This document shows positions 12,641-24,400 of a stretch of DNA of 64,000 nucleotides, in pieces. Each line of letters begins with the position of its first letter. Position 1 is the stretch's first letter. The notes beneath the pieces were generated by a model. The model searched no databases. It had not been told where the DNA came from and was given only the letters and a program-made list of their open reading frames with translations. The stretch lies in contig NC_063157.1 of the NCBI RefSeq assembly GCF_020921035.1, forward strand, positions 20,415,015 through 20,479,014, read 5' to 3'. Both the position numbers and the translations under genes were made by a program. This DNA is from Rhodamnia argentea. Lineage: Eukaryota > Streptophyta > Magnoliopsida > Myrtales > Myrtaceae.

Positions 12641-15500
12641 TTGAGTTTGGAACCATTGGGAACGGCCTTTAGGATCTCTATGCCGTTAAAGGAAAGGGTA
12701 GTATCTGTTGTGGGATATTCTGAGTGTAAGTCGATTATAAAGGATCATGAGGAGAGAATAGATTCGAATGCACCGACAATGTTTAACTCTAATGTTATTA
12801 TTAATATAGATTGTCTTAGAGCTGCAATGGACGATTATCACAAGATGATGGTGGTTTAACCCATTGAATGCGGTTCGTTTTGAGTTTGATAGTAATCAAG
12901 AAGGAACCTCAAGTCTTTTGATTTTTTTTCGCTTGAGGCGACTCAATTGCGGGAGAATGATTATCAAGGTTACTTGGCGTCCGTGGTTAATGTGTCGGAT
13001 GAGAAATCTAGGATGGAGGACATCATTGTTGTATGTGAATTTTTGGATGTCTTTCCTTTGGAGTTGTAAGGGTTGCCGCCAAAAAGGGAAATAGAGTTTG
13101 TAGTTGAGTTAGCCCCCGGAACGAAGCCGATCTCCAAAGCACCGAATAGGATAGCATTGTCGAAGCTTAAGGAACCGATACGGGAGTTGTTGGATAAAGG
13201 ATTTATATGCTCCAAGACGTCGCCACGGGGAGCACCTGTGTTATTCATGAGGAAAAAGGATGGATCATTGAGGTTGTGCATCAATTACAGGTAGCTTAGT
13301 CAAGTGACAATCAAGAACAAGTACCCATTGCTAAGGATAGATGATTTGTTTGACCAGCGATAAGGAGCTTCAGTATTTTCCAAGATAGACCCACGGACGG
13401 GATATCATCAGTTGATGATTAAGAAGGAGGATATATCAAAAATGGCATTTAGGACCCGTTGTGGACATTATGAGTTTACTATGATAGCATCCGGTTTGAC
13501 AAATGCCCCTGTCACTTTTTATGGATCCGATGAATAGGGCGTTCAAGAAGTATCTGGATGGATTGGTGATAGTGTTCATAGACGACATCTTGGTGCACTT
13601 AAGGAGTTGTGAGAATCATGAGCAATATTTGAGAATTATATCGAGGACCCTTAAGGAGTATAAGTGCTTGCCAAGTTTAGTAGATGCAAGTTTTTGCTAA
13701 CTCGTGTAACTTTCTTAGGTTTGGTGGACTATTACGGGCACTTTGTGGAAAAGTTCTCTTCAATAACTATGCACTTAGTGCGATTACCTAAGAAGGACAA
13801 TAAGTTAAAATGGAAAGGAATTATCGATAGGTGTGACTTGTGAATACAAGTTTGCAATGAGACGACTAGTATTGGTGGATTATATAAGTTTGAATTTGTG
13901 TTGTATTCTAATGGTTTTAGTTATCGACTTTCATTAATGGCCCCGAGTGGTGAAACAACCGAGATTTGAAATGAAGATAATGAGAATGAGGAAGTTTTAA
14001 GCGTATGTTGGAGCTGGTGAATGAGCTTGAAGTTTAATGATTTACTTATGGACGAAAGGCCGGTTGGATTATATAAGTGTAATTTTAGATTGCCAACAAC
14101 CAAGCTTGAGGATATAGTATAGCGATCGACAAGATGATTGGATGATAAGTTCGGAAGGTGAGGATTTAAACTTAAATTGTTGGAGTTTGGTGGTTAGCAT
14201 GTTTGGAATTGTGGTGATTGATGATTGTAAATTATAGGTCTGAATTTGTGTGGCATCTTGACGGTTTAAGTTGTCAATTTTTATTGACAACCCTAATTGA
14301 TGATCACAAGAAAGTGAATGACGAACGTTTGAACTAAAGGCCAACATGATTGAATGCATATGAGTTTTATCTAGATAAAGATCGGACATGAAGTTATAGA
14401 TCGATCTTAAGCAATTGACCTTTGAGATGTGATGGTTGCTTGTGGAGTTAGAAAGTTCTAACAGATAAGGATTGATGTGAATGCAAGTGGTGTGCGAAGA
14501 GTGGTAAAGATGATCATGCCTTGCACATGTTCATGACATTAAAGTAGATTCTCAAAGGTAAGAAATATATTTCAAAGTGCATAGCATTGTATCTTGACCG
14601 TTAGACGAAGGATTGTGAGTGGATTAAAATGCCGTAGTTAAGTGATACTTCTGCGCATTGTGGTATTAGTGAAGGTCGGTTTGCGCCCCTATGTAGTCGT
14701 AGAGAGAGTCCTCTCTCGTGTGACTAGGATAGTCTTGGAATGAACTCGGATCAATACAAGCTAGTTAGCTAGCGACCCAACAATGTGGTGGTAGGGTGTA
14801 TTTTGTATGAGGACCGTAACCAACGGAACCACGGGTAAACTTGTGGAGCGATGAGTGGTGGAAACGAACATGAAAGGTTCGTATTGGCAAGTTGTGAGAG
14901 GATAGTGTAGTGAGATTTACTAGATGAATCTAGGAGTTGCTAATGACGGATGATAACCCAGAATAAGGTTAAGATTGTGAGATATGGCAATTAGGGAAGA
15001 CTAGTAATCAAAGTGCGCTTCGGAAACATAGTAAGGTTACATAGTTTCTTGAGACAATAACCACAAGGATCTTGCTATTGATAAGGAGGAAATCTTGGTA
15101 GAAACCCATCGCAGTAGCTTTAATATTAGTCTAGATAACACGAAGATGTACCGAAATTTCAGGCAATACTACTAGTGGAATAGTAGGAAGGCTGGCATAA
15201 CCAAGCACGTGGTGAAGTGTTAGACATGCTGGCAAGTCAAGGTGCACACTTGTAAGCCTGGTAGACTATTGCAACCACTGGAAATTCTAGAGTGAACATG
15301 GAAGCATATCACAGTAGACTTTGTGATGGGAATTGCCAAGGAGTTAAAGGGAAAATGATTCAATTTGGGTTGTAGTGAGTAGATTGATGAAGCCTGCTCA
15401 TTTTATAGCAGTGTGAAAGGATTTCTCTTTGGAGAGATATATTGAGCTGTATGTACTATAAATAGTACATCTTCATGGATGCTAGTGACGATCACTTTGG
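12641..15500 (+). pseudogene. Degenerate chromovirus protease-RT-integrase
   Basis: Protease-like sequence lies at 12641-12990 (LEPLGTAFRISMPLKERV and, after frame changes, NPLNAVRFEF). RT follows: [20 protein letters not shown] at about 13083, [14 protein letters not shown] at about 13250, [19 protein letters not shown] at about 13375, and the catalytic FIDD box at about 13580. RNase H is barely legible. Integrase traces are seen near 15150-15420, including CWQVKVHTCKPGRLLQPL and TVDFVMG. Stops and shifts occur throughout, so no product is expected. Confidence 0.82.
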
Positions 15501-16070
15501 ATTGTGATCCCAAGTTTACTGCCACGTTTTAGAAAGAGTCTGCAGTTTGCATTGGAAACGAAACTGCATTTTAATACGATCTACCATCCTCGGACGGATG
15601 TCCAATCTGAAAAGATAATTCAAACGTAAAGTGTTATGTTGTAGGATGTATTTGTATCCGGTGGGGGAAATAGCAATCACTTATGTCTATTTGTTAGTTA
15701 AGAGATTGTCGATCAATACGTATGGTTGGCAGATTTTTGTAGTTAATTGTGGATATGGTATAGCGGCCGACATTTGGATTGGACGACAAATTCGGATGGT
15801 GACAATTTAGGTTTGGATTTTTGCGGTTAGACTATTTAACTTGTCTAGGCGGATTGTAGATACGGAATTGTGACGAGTTAGTAATTGAGGATCATAAGCT
15901 TGAGCCGGACTTGTGTATTGATGATTGCCTTATGGTTTTAGTGTGCTAAGTTGAGATAAGGATTAATATGAAATGGGTAGTGTATGAGGAGTAGTGAGGA
16001 TGTTATGGGACGTCGGTATCTCTATCTTTTGAGGTCGTGAAGTAGTATAATTTCGGGGATGAAATTTCCT

Positions 16071-16084
16071 AAGGAGGGAAGAAT
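16071..16084 (+). other. Polypurine tract of the Tekay-like element
   Basis: AAGGAGGGAAGAAT immediately precedes the 3' LTR start TGTGACATCCC, the usual arrangement for priming plus-strand DNA in this family. Confidence 0.75.
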
Positions 16085-18319
16085 TGTGACATCCCAAAAT
16101 TTTGATGTCCGTAAGAAAAATTGTGAATTCCAATCGAGGCAAAATCATATTGGATTACGAGGATTTAAGAGATAATAATTGGATATCCCTAAGACATCCG
16201 TCGGTTTAGATTAGGCTTCGGTAGTTTAGTCGTCGTGAAGTAGTATCGAGATCATTTAAGCTCAAGCCCAGCCCTAACCGAACCATAGTGTGAAAATCCC
16301 AATTTTGCCCTCGGTCGATTAAGCCAAATGATTAACCGGTACCTATTTACCAAATTACCAAACTACCCTCGGTTATTATCCACTAGAAGACAAAAATTTC
16401 AAAAGCCGATTTGACTCGTGAGCCCCCCTTTCCCCTCACATCAGCCATCCCTCCCCATTATGTGAAGTCTCTCTCTTCTTTTTTTCTTTTTCATTTTTGT
16501 TTTTCTTTTCCCCCTCTCCTCTCTCTCCTTCCTCCCTCTTGCTACTGCCCCCGACCAAACCTCCCCTCTACTCACCTTGCCCAACGCTAGCCACCACTTG
16601 CTCCTCTCCTCGTTGCAACGCCTCGCCGTGCCGCCCGCTAGCCAACCACCGCCGCACCAACCGCTACCTTCGCCGTTCCCTTCGTCCCGAGACCCCGAGC
16701 TACCGAGGAACCCGCTCAACCAAGAAACCCATGAACCGGCCTCGGGCAGCCACCCTCTCCGTCGCTCGAGTTGCCGTCATTTGCGTGCCATTAAGCCTAA
16801 CCAGCCGAGCCCTCTAGCCCCGCAACCTCAAGCAACGCCCAAAAACCCCCAAACCCGAGAACCCACAAACCGCCGCCCCCATCCTCTTGCCTCATCGTCG
16901 CCGGCCACCACAACAATTGCGATCGAATTGTTGCTTGCGGCCCTCATGTATCGTTGCCGCCAAGCCCACACGACCCAAGCCCGTGAGCTCCACCGGAACA
17001 GAGCCGCAACCCCTCCTCCTTTGCTCTCTCTCAACCAGCCTCCACCTACCTTCATCCTCGTCGCTAGCCTATTTTCGCTCAACCCAATCACCCGCTATAA
17101 CCCCATCGACCATTGAGGAACCCGAGCCGGTCTCCTCGACCTCAACCTTGTGAAACCCTCAGGCCCGAAACCGCTCCGCTAGTAAGCCGTTATCGTGCCA
17201 TCCAAAGCCATTATTGCCGTCGAAGCCCATGACTCGGACCAACAAGCTGCCGCCACCTACCGCCATCAACCCATCGGCTGCCAAGGGCCCCTTTACTCGA
17301 GAGCTCAAGGTCAAAACCCCTCTTGGACCTAGGAACCCAAACCTACCCGTACCGCCGTGAACTTCACCTTTGTCGTAGTCGTCGCCGACGCACCCGAGTC
17401 GTCGCCGAAAGTTGTTAATTGGTGAGTTAACCCCTAACTCACGGTTAGGTCATTAATTACGTTTAGGGTTAGTTCAATAAGTGTAAATAGGTATTTACTA
17501 GATAATTATGGTCTATTTTAGTTAGGGATTGGAATTAGGGTAAATGACCACAATTAAATAAGTTAGCCTGGTTAGCTAGTTGGGTTGTGGCTAATTAATG
17601 ATTAGACTATAGTTGGTGATTGATCGTGATTGTTCAATCGCGAGCAAGTGATTGGCTCGAGTCAAGTGGACGATGGACCGTCTGACCGACCGGGTATTAT
17701 AGGCTCGACTATGTGTAATCGGATTAAAGAATTACAGTTAGACTAAACAATTATAATCGGGATAGTTAATTATTAATTAATTAATTAATTATCATTCTCG
17801 AGTGATTATTGGGTGTTGTTACTTGACTGCCGAGTGTTGTAGGTGCATATATATGTATATATATAAGAATTAATCGCCCTGTATCATATACAAAGTCTAG
17901 TGGATAAATTATGCATTCATGTAACCACGTGTGGAATCAAACCGCATATTTGAGCATGAAAATGGCCTTGGGCCAAGTCTTTGAGCACAACCGTGTAAGC
18001 ATTTGACTAAATACAAAAGATAAGAATTGATTGGTTGTCTAGTGTGATCGCGTGGTCATATGATGGTTTCCCGATAAATTCGTGCCATGCCGATCGAAAT
18101 CACATGACTTGTCAAATGCACATGAATTAGTGACGCCGAATTGGTCTGATGTCGGTCGCGACTTATGATGGACCAACGCTCCTTACAAGAATGCTTGCTA
18201 CGTCGTGCCGTGCCGTGCCGATCGGAATTACACGGCCTAGCGGTTGCCGTTGCCAAAGAAATGAAACGGTTCCTAATCCCGCCAAAAGAGCACCAACTAC
18301 CTAGTGTGCTATGCACCAA
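16085..18319 (+). repeat. Tekay-like 3' LTR, 3' end missing
   Basis: Begins TGTGACATCCCAAAATTTTG after the polypurine tract. The part 17413-18319 matches the 5' LTR remnant up to GTGTGCTATG, after which similarity stops. The last ~0.74 kb of the LTR (the counterpart of 11676-12411) is absent, so the element was truncated or rearranged here. The C-rich stretch 16500-17150 is open in several frames on both strands but looks like compositional noise. Confidence 0.8.
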
Positions 18320-19080
18320 CAGGATGAGTAAATCGGACTAACTGGACTAGACCAATGGTCCGGCTCTCGATTCCAAAGAGCGGCAATCCGGTTCCTAGTC
18401 CTTAAAATTGGAACCGGTGGCCGAACACGCCTTTTATGTTAATAAAGACATTTACTGCATTTGACACTCTCTGTCCAAAACTAACCCAAAACTCCTTTTC
18501 GGAAAAGGAACGGATTAAGTTCGATAAAAGATTCTCGCGTTAGCAACCCCTTTTGGGTTATAGTTATTTTGGGCCCGGAACCCATAACCAAGAAAGCCCT
18601 GTCGAAAGATTTCGACGTGCAACAGCACTTAAGTGATCCAAAAAAAATATTAGCATTAAAGTAAGTACCGTACATAAATATTGGCACTCCTAATATCCTT
18701 TTGCCGTCTAAAATGGATTTTTTTTTTTTTTGGCTTTATTTTGCTTTGTGCATACACAATTGTATCCGCATGTACCCTTGAGGGACTGCGCTGGCGTTAA
18801 AATAGATGCATGGTCATAAGACTCGCAACATGGGACCTTTTGACATTGACTAAAAGAACTAAATTTCAAAAAAAATGGGTAACATATTTAAGCAAAAAAT
18901 TAAAAGTGAGGACCATGAAAAGGACGTAGGAATCATTTTGAGATTCACTGGACCAATGTTATTGCCAATAGCAATTCGACTTGTTCTCCCTTTTCTTACC
19001 TTTTTTCCCTAGTTCAATATTTTAAATTATTGTCCAAGACTTTCAATAACTTGTCTAGAATCAAAAGGCATAAGTATATT
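18320..19080. other. Gene-free stretch, nothing recognised
   Basis: Low-complexity, partly AT-rich sequence with a T run at about 18719-18731. No open frame with recognisable similarity, no RNA gene and no clear repeat boundary was seen. The first 150 bases carry GGAACCGG-type words that resemble the hAT-like MITE further right, but no terminal repeats were found. Confidence 0.6.
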
Positions 19081-19480
19081 AGAAGTCCTAATACTTATTA
19101 TGAAAGTATAATTTCGTCTTAAAATTTTCAAAAAGTGCAATCGAGTCTTAAAACTTATCATGAAAATGCAATTAAGTCATAAAACTTTCAAAAAGTGCAA
19201 TCGAGCCTTAAAAATTATCATTAAAGTGCAATTGAGTCTTAAACCTTATCATTAAAGTGCAATCGAGTCATAAAATTTTCAAAAAGTACAATCGAGTCTT
19301 AAAACTTATTAAGAAATGCAATCGAGTCCTAAAACTTTCAATAAATGCAATCAACGAAAGAATTTGATTGGACCAATTTGACTAGTTTTAGGACTTGATT
19401 GCATTTTTTTTTTAATTTTGGGACTCAATTACACTTTCATGTCAAGTTTTAGGACTTACAATGTACTTGTCACAAATCAA
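19081..19480. repeat. ~30-bp tandem array with an inverted right arm
   Basis: At least seven imperfect copies of a unit of about 30-33 bp containing AAGTGCAATCGAGTCTTAAA run from about 19100 to 19350. They are followed after a short spacer by the same unit in inverse orientation (TTTTAGGACTTGATTGCATT at about 19386 and CAAGTTTTAGGACTT at about 19444). The whole could fold into a long imperfect hairpin. Similar GTGCAATTGAGTCCTAAAA repeats are, from memory, common in dicot genomes, probably as parts of transposable elements. No transposase is present. Confidence 0.75.
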
Positions 19481-19563
19481 AAAGACTCTTGCTTGAGACG
19501 AATTGTGTTTTCTATATCTACTTTTTTTGTATCGAATCTAAACCTCAAATCATTAAACCACCC

Positions 19564-19593
19564 CAAACCCTAAACCTCAAACCCAAACCCTAA
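19564..19593 (+). repeat. Short telomere-like tract (left)
   Basis: Degenerate copies of the plant telomere unit AAACCCT (AAACCCTAAACC, AAACCCAAACCCTAAG). A second short tract, ACCTAAACCCTAAAACC at about 20204-20220, lies on the other side of the hAT-like MITE, as if the MITE had landed inside one interstitial telomeric repeat. Confidence 0.6.
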
Positions 19594-19602
19594 GCCCATA
19601 AT

Positions 19603-20197
19603 TAGGGGTGAGCATGATTCTAAGGTAGAACCCGAAACCCGAAATTAGATCGGTAGAGAACCTATCATGTTCCGGTTTCCATTGTTTGTAGGGTAGGTTA
19701 TCGATTCCAAAAATTGAGGAACATGTTCTAACGAGTAGGTTCCAGATTCCAAGTAGGTGAAGACTGGAACCTAGAACAAGTTTTTGTGTTTTTCTTTGTA
19801 TATGTTTTCGTGCAATCATACGATGTTCCATGGCATCCAATAATAAGTATGTAATTTGGAACCACTAATTTGAATTTCCATTTTCAGCGATATTTATGAC
19901 TGAGAATTTTACTTTGTTCACGTTTCATATTTATTCGTTTGTTTGAATTAGAGTTGTGATTAGTGGATTATTGCAGCAAATGGTAATCATTAAAGATGAT
20001 AATTCACTACAATAGTTTAATGAAAAATATTGATAGAACTTGGGTAGACCCTGGAACCCATCCTCGAATTTGTGATAGGGTAGGTTCTAGATTTCAAGAT
20101 ATGCAAGGTAGGCTCCAAGTGCCAAAAAATAAGGAACATGTTCCGATGGGCAAGTTCCATGTGAAACCTATACGAAATCTAGAACTGCTCACTCCTA
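19603..20197. mobile_element. hAT-like MITE (non-autonomous DNA transposon)
   Basis: Left end TAGGGGTGAGCA (19603-19614) and right end TGCTCACTCCTA (20186-20197) are inverted repeats with one mismatch. The TAGGGGTG start is typical of plant hAT elements. The ~595 bp interior has no transposase but carries repeated phrases such as AGGAACATGTTC and TAGGGTAGGTT in both halves. A clean 8-bp target duplication was not found, so age or a shifted boundary is possible. Confidence 0.6.
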
Positions 20198-21441
20198 CTA
20201 ATGACCTAAACCCTAAAACCTAAAAACTTACTCAATTATTGTTTATTTTAGGGTTGTTTTAGGTTTTTGGGGTTAAGGGGTTAGTCATTGAGCACCCGGG
20301 GATGATGAGTTTTTCATGAAATTAGTTTTAACGAAGGGTTTTTTCAAGGGTCATTCGGTACTTAGAATTTCTCAAGGGATTATAAAGAGAGGTTACTTGA
20401 GGCTCATTTAGGGTCTATTTCTAGTTTTAGGGTTATTTCATAATTTGGCGTCATTTATGGGTTATCTTTGGATTTTAGAATTCTTGGGAATGTATTCTTA
20501 ATTTTTTGGGGTTTATGGGTTATTTAGGGCACACAAAGTGTTGATTTACGGGCTATTTCCTATTTGCTGCTATTTTGCATTTAGAGTCATATTCCAAGGT
20601 AATTGGAATTTTTGGGTTGTTCGAGGTTAAGAGTTTAATGGAGTGTCGGCGGTTATGAGAAAATTAGGATATTAGGGTTTTCTAATGATTGTGATTCGTT
20701 AATCAATGTTGAGGATTTATTGAGGGTTTGGGGTTTCTACTCTTGGGGGTACTTTAGTCTCATTTTGAGTATACTTAGGGCTAAAAATTTAGGGTGTTAT
20801 TTCCAGATCAGGTGTCTTACTAGTGTGTTATTTGGATCTTAGTAATTTCGGAGGTGATATCCTTGACTTTTCAGTTCTTGGGTTGTTGAGTTGAGTGTCA
20901 CTTGAGGGGCCATTACCAAAAGAAGCTCGACAATTTGAATGATAAAACTACAACTCCTGTTCAACAAGCATCCAGTTATGTCATCCAAATAAGTCCTGCC
21001 TGTCAAATCAAAGGTGAGGATTTGGATATTGATGCAAACTTAATGAAAGTTGGGATGGCACATTCGCCGCACCTGGTGAAGAGCAAGTTTGGCAGCCAAC
21101 TGCAGGCTCCTAATATCATGGAGGGCATCCATTGCCTATTCTATATACCAGTTTCTTGCTCTCCAGAATGTTAAAACCACATTCTGGAAATTATGTGGAG
21201 GCATCTATACATGAAGTTAAGAGAAATCGTGTTCAAACATCTTGTTTTACTGCGCTGCATAAATAAAGCAAATGGCTAGCTGATGATCCTACAAAGCTCT
21301 CGAGCCTTTTTGGTCATGCAGAGGAAAAGAGAAATTAGTGGAGACCTGAAACATCATTGCAGAGAGGAGTCACCTTCATTACTCATAATGATCTTGTGTC
21401 TATGTACAGGAAAATGATATCGACCACATATTTATCTAACA
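20198..21441. other. Gene-free stretch with G/T-biased, TTTAGGG-like words
   Basis: From 20198 to about 20880 the + strand is unusually rich in G and T and contains scattered TTAGGG or TTTAGGGT words (about 20250, 20407, 20429, 20521). This may be degenerate telomere-like or simple repeat sequence. From about 20880 to 21441 nothing distinctive is seen; this is the region just downstream of the RAD21 stop and probably includes its 3' UTR. Confidence 0.5.
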
Positions 21442-24400
21442 TTAAATTGGTCCCTTTGAAAGTGTAGGAGTCAACTTCAGTGATATATCACCATAAGCTT
21501 CATCTTGTTGCACGTCAATGAGTCCATAACTCTTCAAAACCTGTCCACATCATGAGTAATCACCGACTGAGAAAATGATCCAGAATATTAGCTTAGTATG
21601 AAGAATGATAAATCAAGGAGAAGTGTCAATCATTTGTTAGCTATACTTAAGAGTAGTGGCATCCACTTTCCTAACAGAAATAGGAAAAGATTCTTCGCAT
21701 TTATACCAAATATTGTATCATGTAGGTTTCCAGGAAGCCGGTATCAGATCCAAATTTGCAGCATCAATGCATGAAAACTAGCAAAACAGGTAGTGGTAGG
21801 TGATTAGCAAGCACCAGTATGAATTATCCTCTATGTAGTGATTTTGTTGTAAATGGCACCTGAAATTACTCAATCAACAGGAAGTTTCTATCGGTCCAGA
21901 AAATGCTCTGTTCCCTTATACGGCACATAGGACAATTTATGGCGCAACAGAAGAATCTGGTATGACATGAACCAACATATACAATCTTCATTCATTGAAC
22001 CTTGAATCTTGTCAAACATCTCTGATACGATTATGTCACAAGAGTCAACATAAGCAAGGACTAGAACATGGGCAGCACTGATCAAGGCTTCAAATGTTAA
22101 GGTAATGCATTATGCGTACAATTCTAGTAGAAAGTGCAAACGCTGATGCTCTTTTATGGGGACTGTAATTGGGTTTTGTGGGGTGGATGGAAGAGATTAG
22201 ATTATTACGCAATATATATCTACCATAAAAATTCCATCTACCATAGAAATTGCAAGGAACATACTAGGGTCTCAAAAAACATTCTTGCGCATAGTCTTCT
22301 GTTCTTTCCTTCTAGAATGTTGGTCAGGCTAACACCTGACTCTTCTTCTTGTCCTGGGGCAGTGGGAGAACGTCTTTGTAAGAACTGAGCGACCGCCCTG
22401 CAATAGTCCCAAGCAGTAAACTACAGTAAGCACAAGTGAATCACTTACAATCGTAGAGTTAAACCTAACTATTAAGCATTTAAAAATAAGGGATTCCATT
22501 TGAAATAAGGACACAAGGTCAAACCTTGTTCTGAGAGACAAAGGGTCAATTTCTTGTGATCTGCAGGATCCTGCTATCGAGCATTCTCAGTCAGCAACAG
22601 ATGTCTCGCCCATTAAACAATACAAAACACAGAAAAAAGTAGTAGCGCAAATTATGTAGCACATCATACCCGCCAGTGAAGTATCCTCTGCTTCCAGAAA
22701 ATAAAGTTCCTGTATATACATTGGCAACAGAATCAAAAACCTGTGCCAAAGCTCTCCAGTACCCAAACTTACTAGGGAAAAAGAATCAATATATAAATGT
22801 GTGCTTCACTTGATCTTATTAAACAACAAGGAAGCATTATGCACTAGGCAATGTGTCGAAGACTCCAACCTAGTAATGCCAAGTAGATAAGGCCAAATAA
22901 AGAACACACCGAGGAGAGAAACTCTACGCCAAGTGTAAGGAACTGGGATTGGTGATGCAAAATAAGATGAAGAATGCGCAGAAATGAAATATTTATACAT
23001 GAACACGAGCAACTTTGAGGCATAGAAATTTTACGCATGTCACAATTTAAAGGGTCAGGAAAATCACAGTACTAACTTTATTAGAAGGTGAAACCATAAC
23101 AGTGAGTGTTGGCCTTTTGTCACACTGAAAACAGTCATAACATAATTTATATAGCGACCAAGTGAAACAAGATCAATTCGAATTACACATTCACAAGAAA
23201 TGCCAGGGATCAAATAATTAACGATATGTTATATCGAAGTTATCGGCCAGTTGGCATAGGAATAAAAAAGAATTGAAGAATACATGGAAAAGCATGTGAA
23301 GACTTACTTCAGCAGCAGTCATTTCTGGAATTTCAGAAAGGCGAGTGTTCTCTTCGACTTGATTTTCCTCTATAAATGTCATTGGTGTTTCCATGTCAGA
23401 ACTAAAAGGACCAGTGGACATGGCAGCATCAGGTGTTGGCAGAATTCCAGTTCCAACAGTACTTCCCTCAGGAAGCTCCGGTGCCGATCCCAAACTCACT
23501 GATATAGGGGTAAAGGTATCTCTTCCGAGAGAGGAGTCAATGCCTCTTATCGGAAGTGAAACAAAATCCAGGAAGTTGAGGCCAGTTTGGTCTTTGTCAT
23601 GCCGAAGATGTTCAATCTCCATGTCAAAAGCAGTAGCATTATCAGGAGATCGAGAAATCCGAAGACCAGGCAAAACTTCAGTTGTTGGACCTGGTGTCTC
23701 TAAATCCACAGGCTCTGGAATAACATCATCTTGGCCAAAAAGATGTGAGTTTATTGATACGTAATCCTTCTTAAATACATTCTGAAGATCAGGGCACATG
23801 CCTGCAGCAACGCATATAGTGTCATCCTCTAGTGAAGATTTCTCCAACTAGTGCATGCAAAAGGCAGTATAAAAGTTCTGGAGAGACAAATACCATCGAA
23901 GAGGGGTTCCTGAAAACTGCACTCCTTCCTGAGGCGTTTATTTGACTTCCATAAACCAAAAGCAGAGCAAGGAGTATTCCTCCTTTTGCGTTGTATATTA
24001 CTGGGATCGTCAAGAGCCCTCTTCATAAAGCTGCACAAAAACATTTTTGAGTTACTACAAGACAATAAGAACATATGAGCCTGCCCTTGTGTCTTGACTA
24101 ATAAATTACCTATTTTTCAACACTACACATTCGTCAAATAATTGCTTTCTCTTCCTTTTCCTTGCTGGTGGCTGCTGGACAGGTGGGCTTGATCGGATCG
24201 CCAATTCAGGTGATGCATGCTCTGAGATATAGAAAAACACATGTAAAGAACGCGGGCTATGGAAACTCTGACAAGGCATAAACTTAGCTCATGAACATAA
24301 CAAAAGTTGATTGGAAAGTGGTGAAAGTCCCACCAAACAAAACAGGCTCATCTGGAAACACGGCAGCATTCTGCAGATCTGCTGGAGCAGCTGTTTCTGA

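Larger units (their letters stand above)
10798..18319 (+). mobile_element. Tekay/Del-like Ty3 chromovirus relic
   Basis: A + strand element with a 5' LTR remnant (10798-12411), primer-binding site (about 12425), broken pol (about 12641-15500), polypurine tract (16071-16084) and a truncated 3' LTR (16085-18319). The LTR copies share about 0.9 kb (10798-11675 against 17413-18319), including the phrase ACTCACGGTTAGGTCATTAA, with many substitutions, so the insertion is old. The left part of its 5' LTR is cut off by the Tat element at 10797 and must continue beyond the left window edge. The interval from PBS to protease is only about 0.2 kb, so gag is missing. Confidence 0.85.

Noticed and set aside
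16577-17153. Pro/Arg-rich open frames on both strands in the Tekay 3' LTR
   Set aside because: Several overlapping frames are open only because of C-rich composition; no motif supports coding.
19081-19480. Regularly repeated ~30-bp units, considered as a CRISPR-like array
   Set aside because: Units are contiguous and diverged with no unique spacers, in a plant nuclear context with an inverted arm.
21888-22085. Open - strand frame between RAD21 exons 12 and 13, considered as the last RAD21 exon
   Set aside because: It lacks the winged-helix motif. The true final exon with VLKSYGLIDVQQDEAYGDI is at 21442-21540 with a good acceptor and the right phase.
23829-23850. Acceptor TGCACTAG at about 23848 for RAD21 exon 9, which would include the ATG of a 209-residue frame
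   Set aside because: It puts exon 9 in the wrong frame and gives an early stop. The acceptor CACTAG 19 bases further on keeps the frame.
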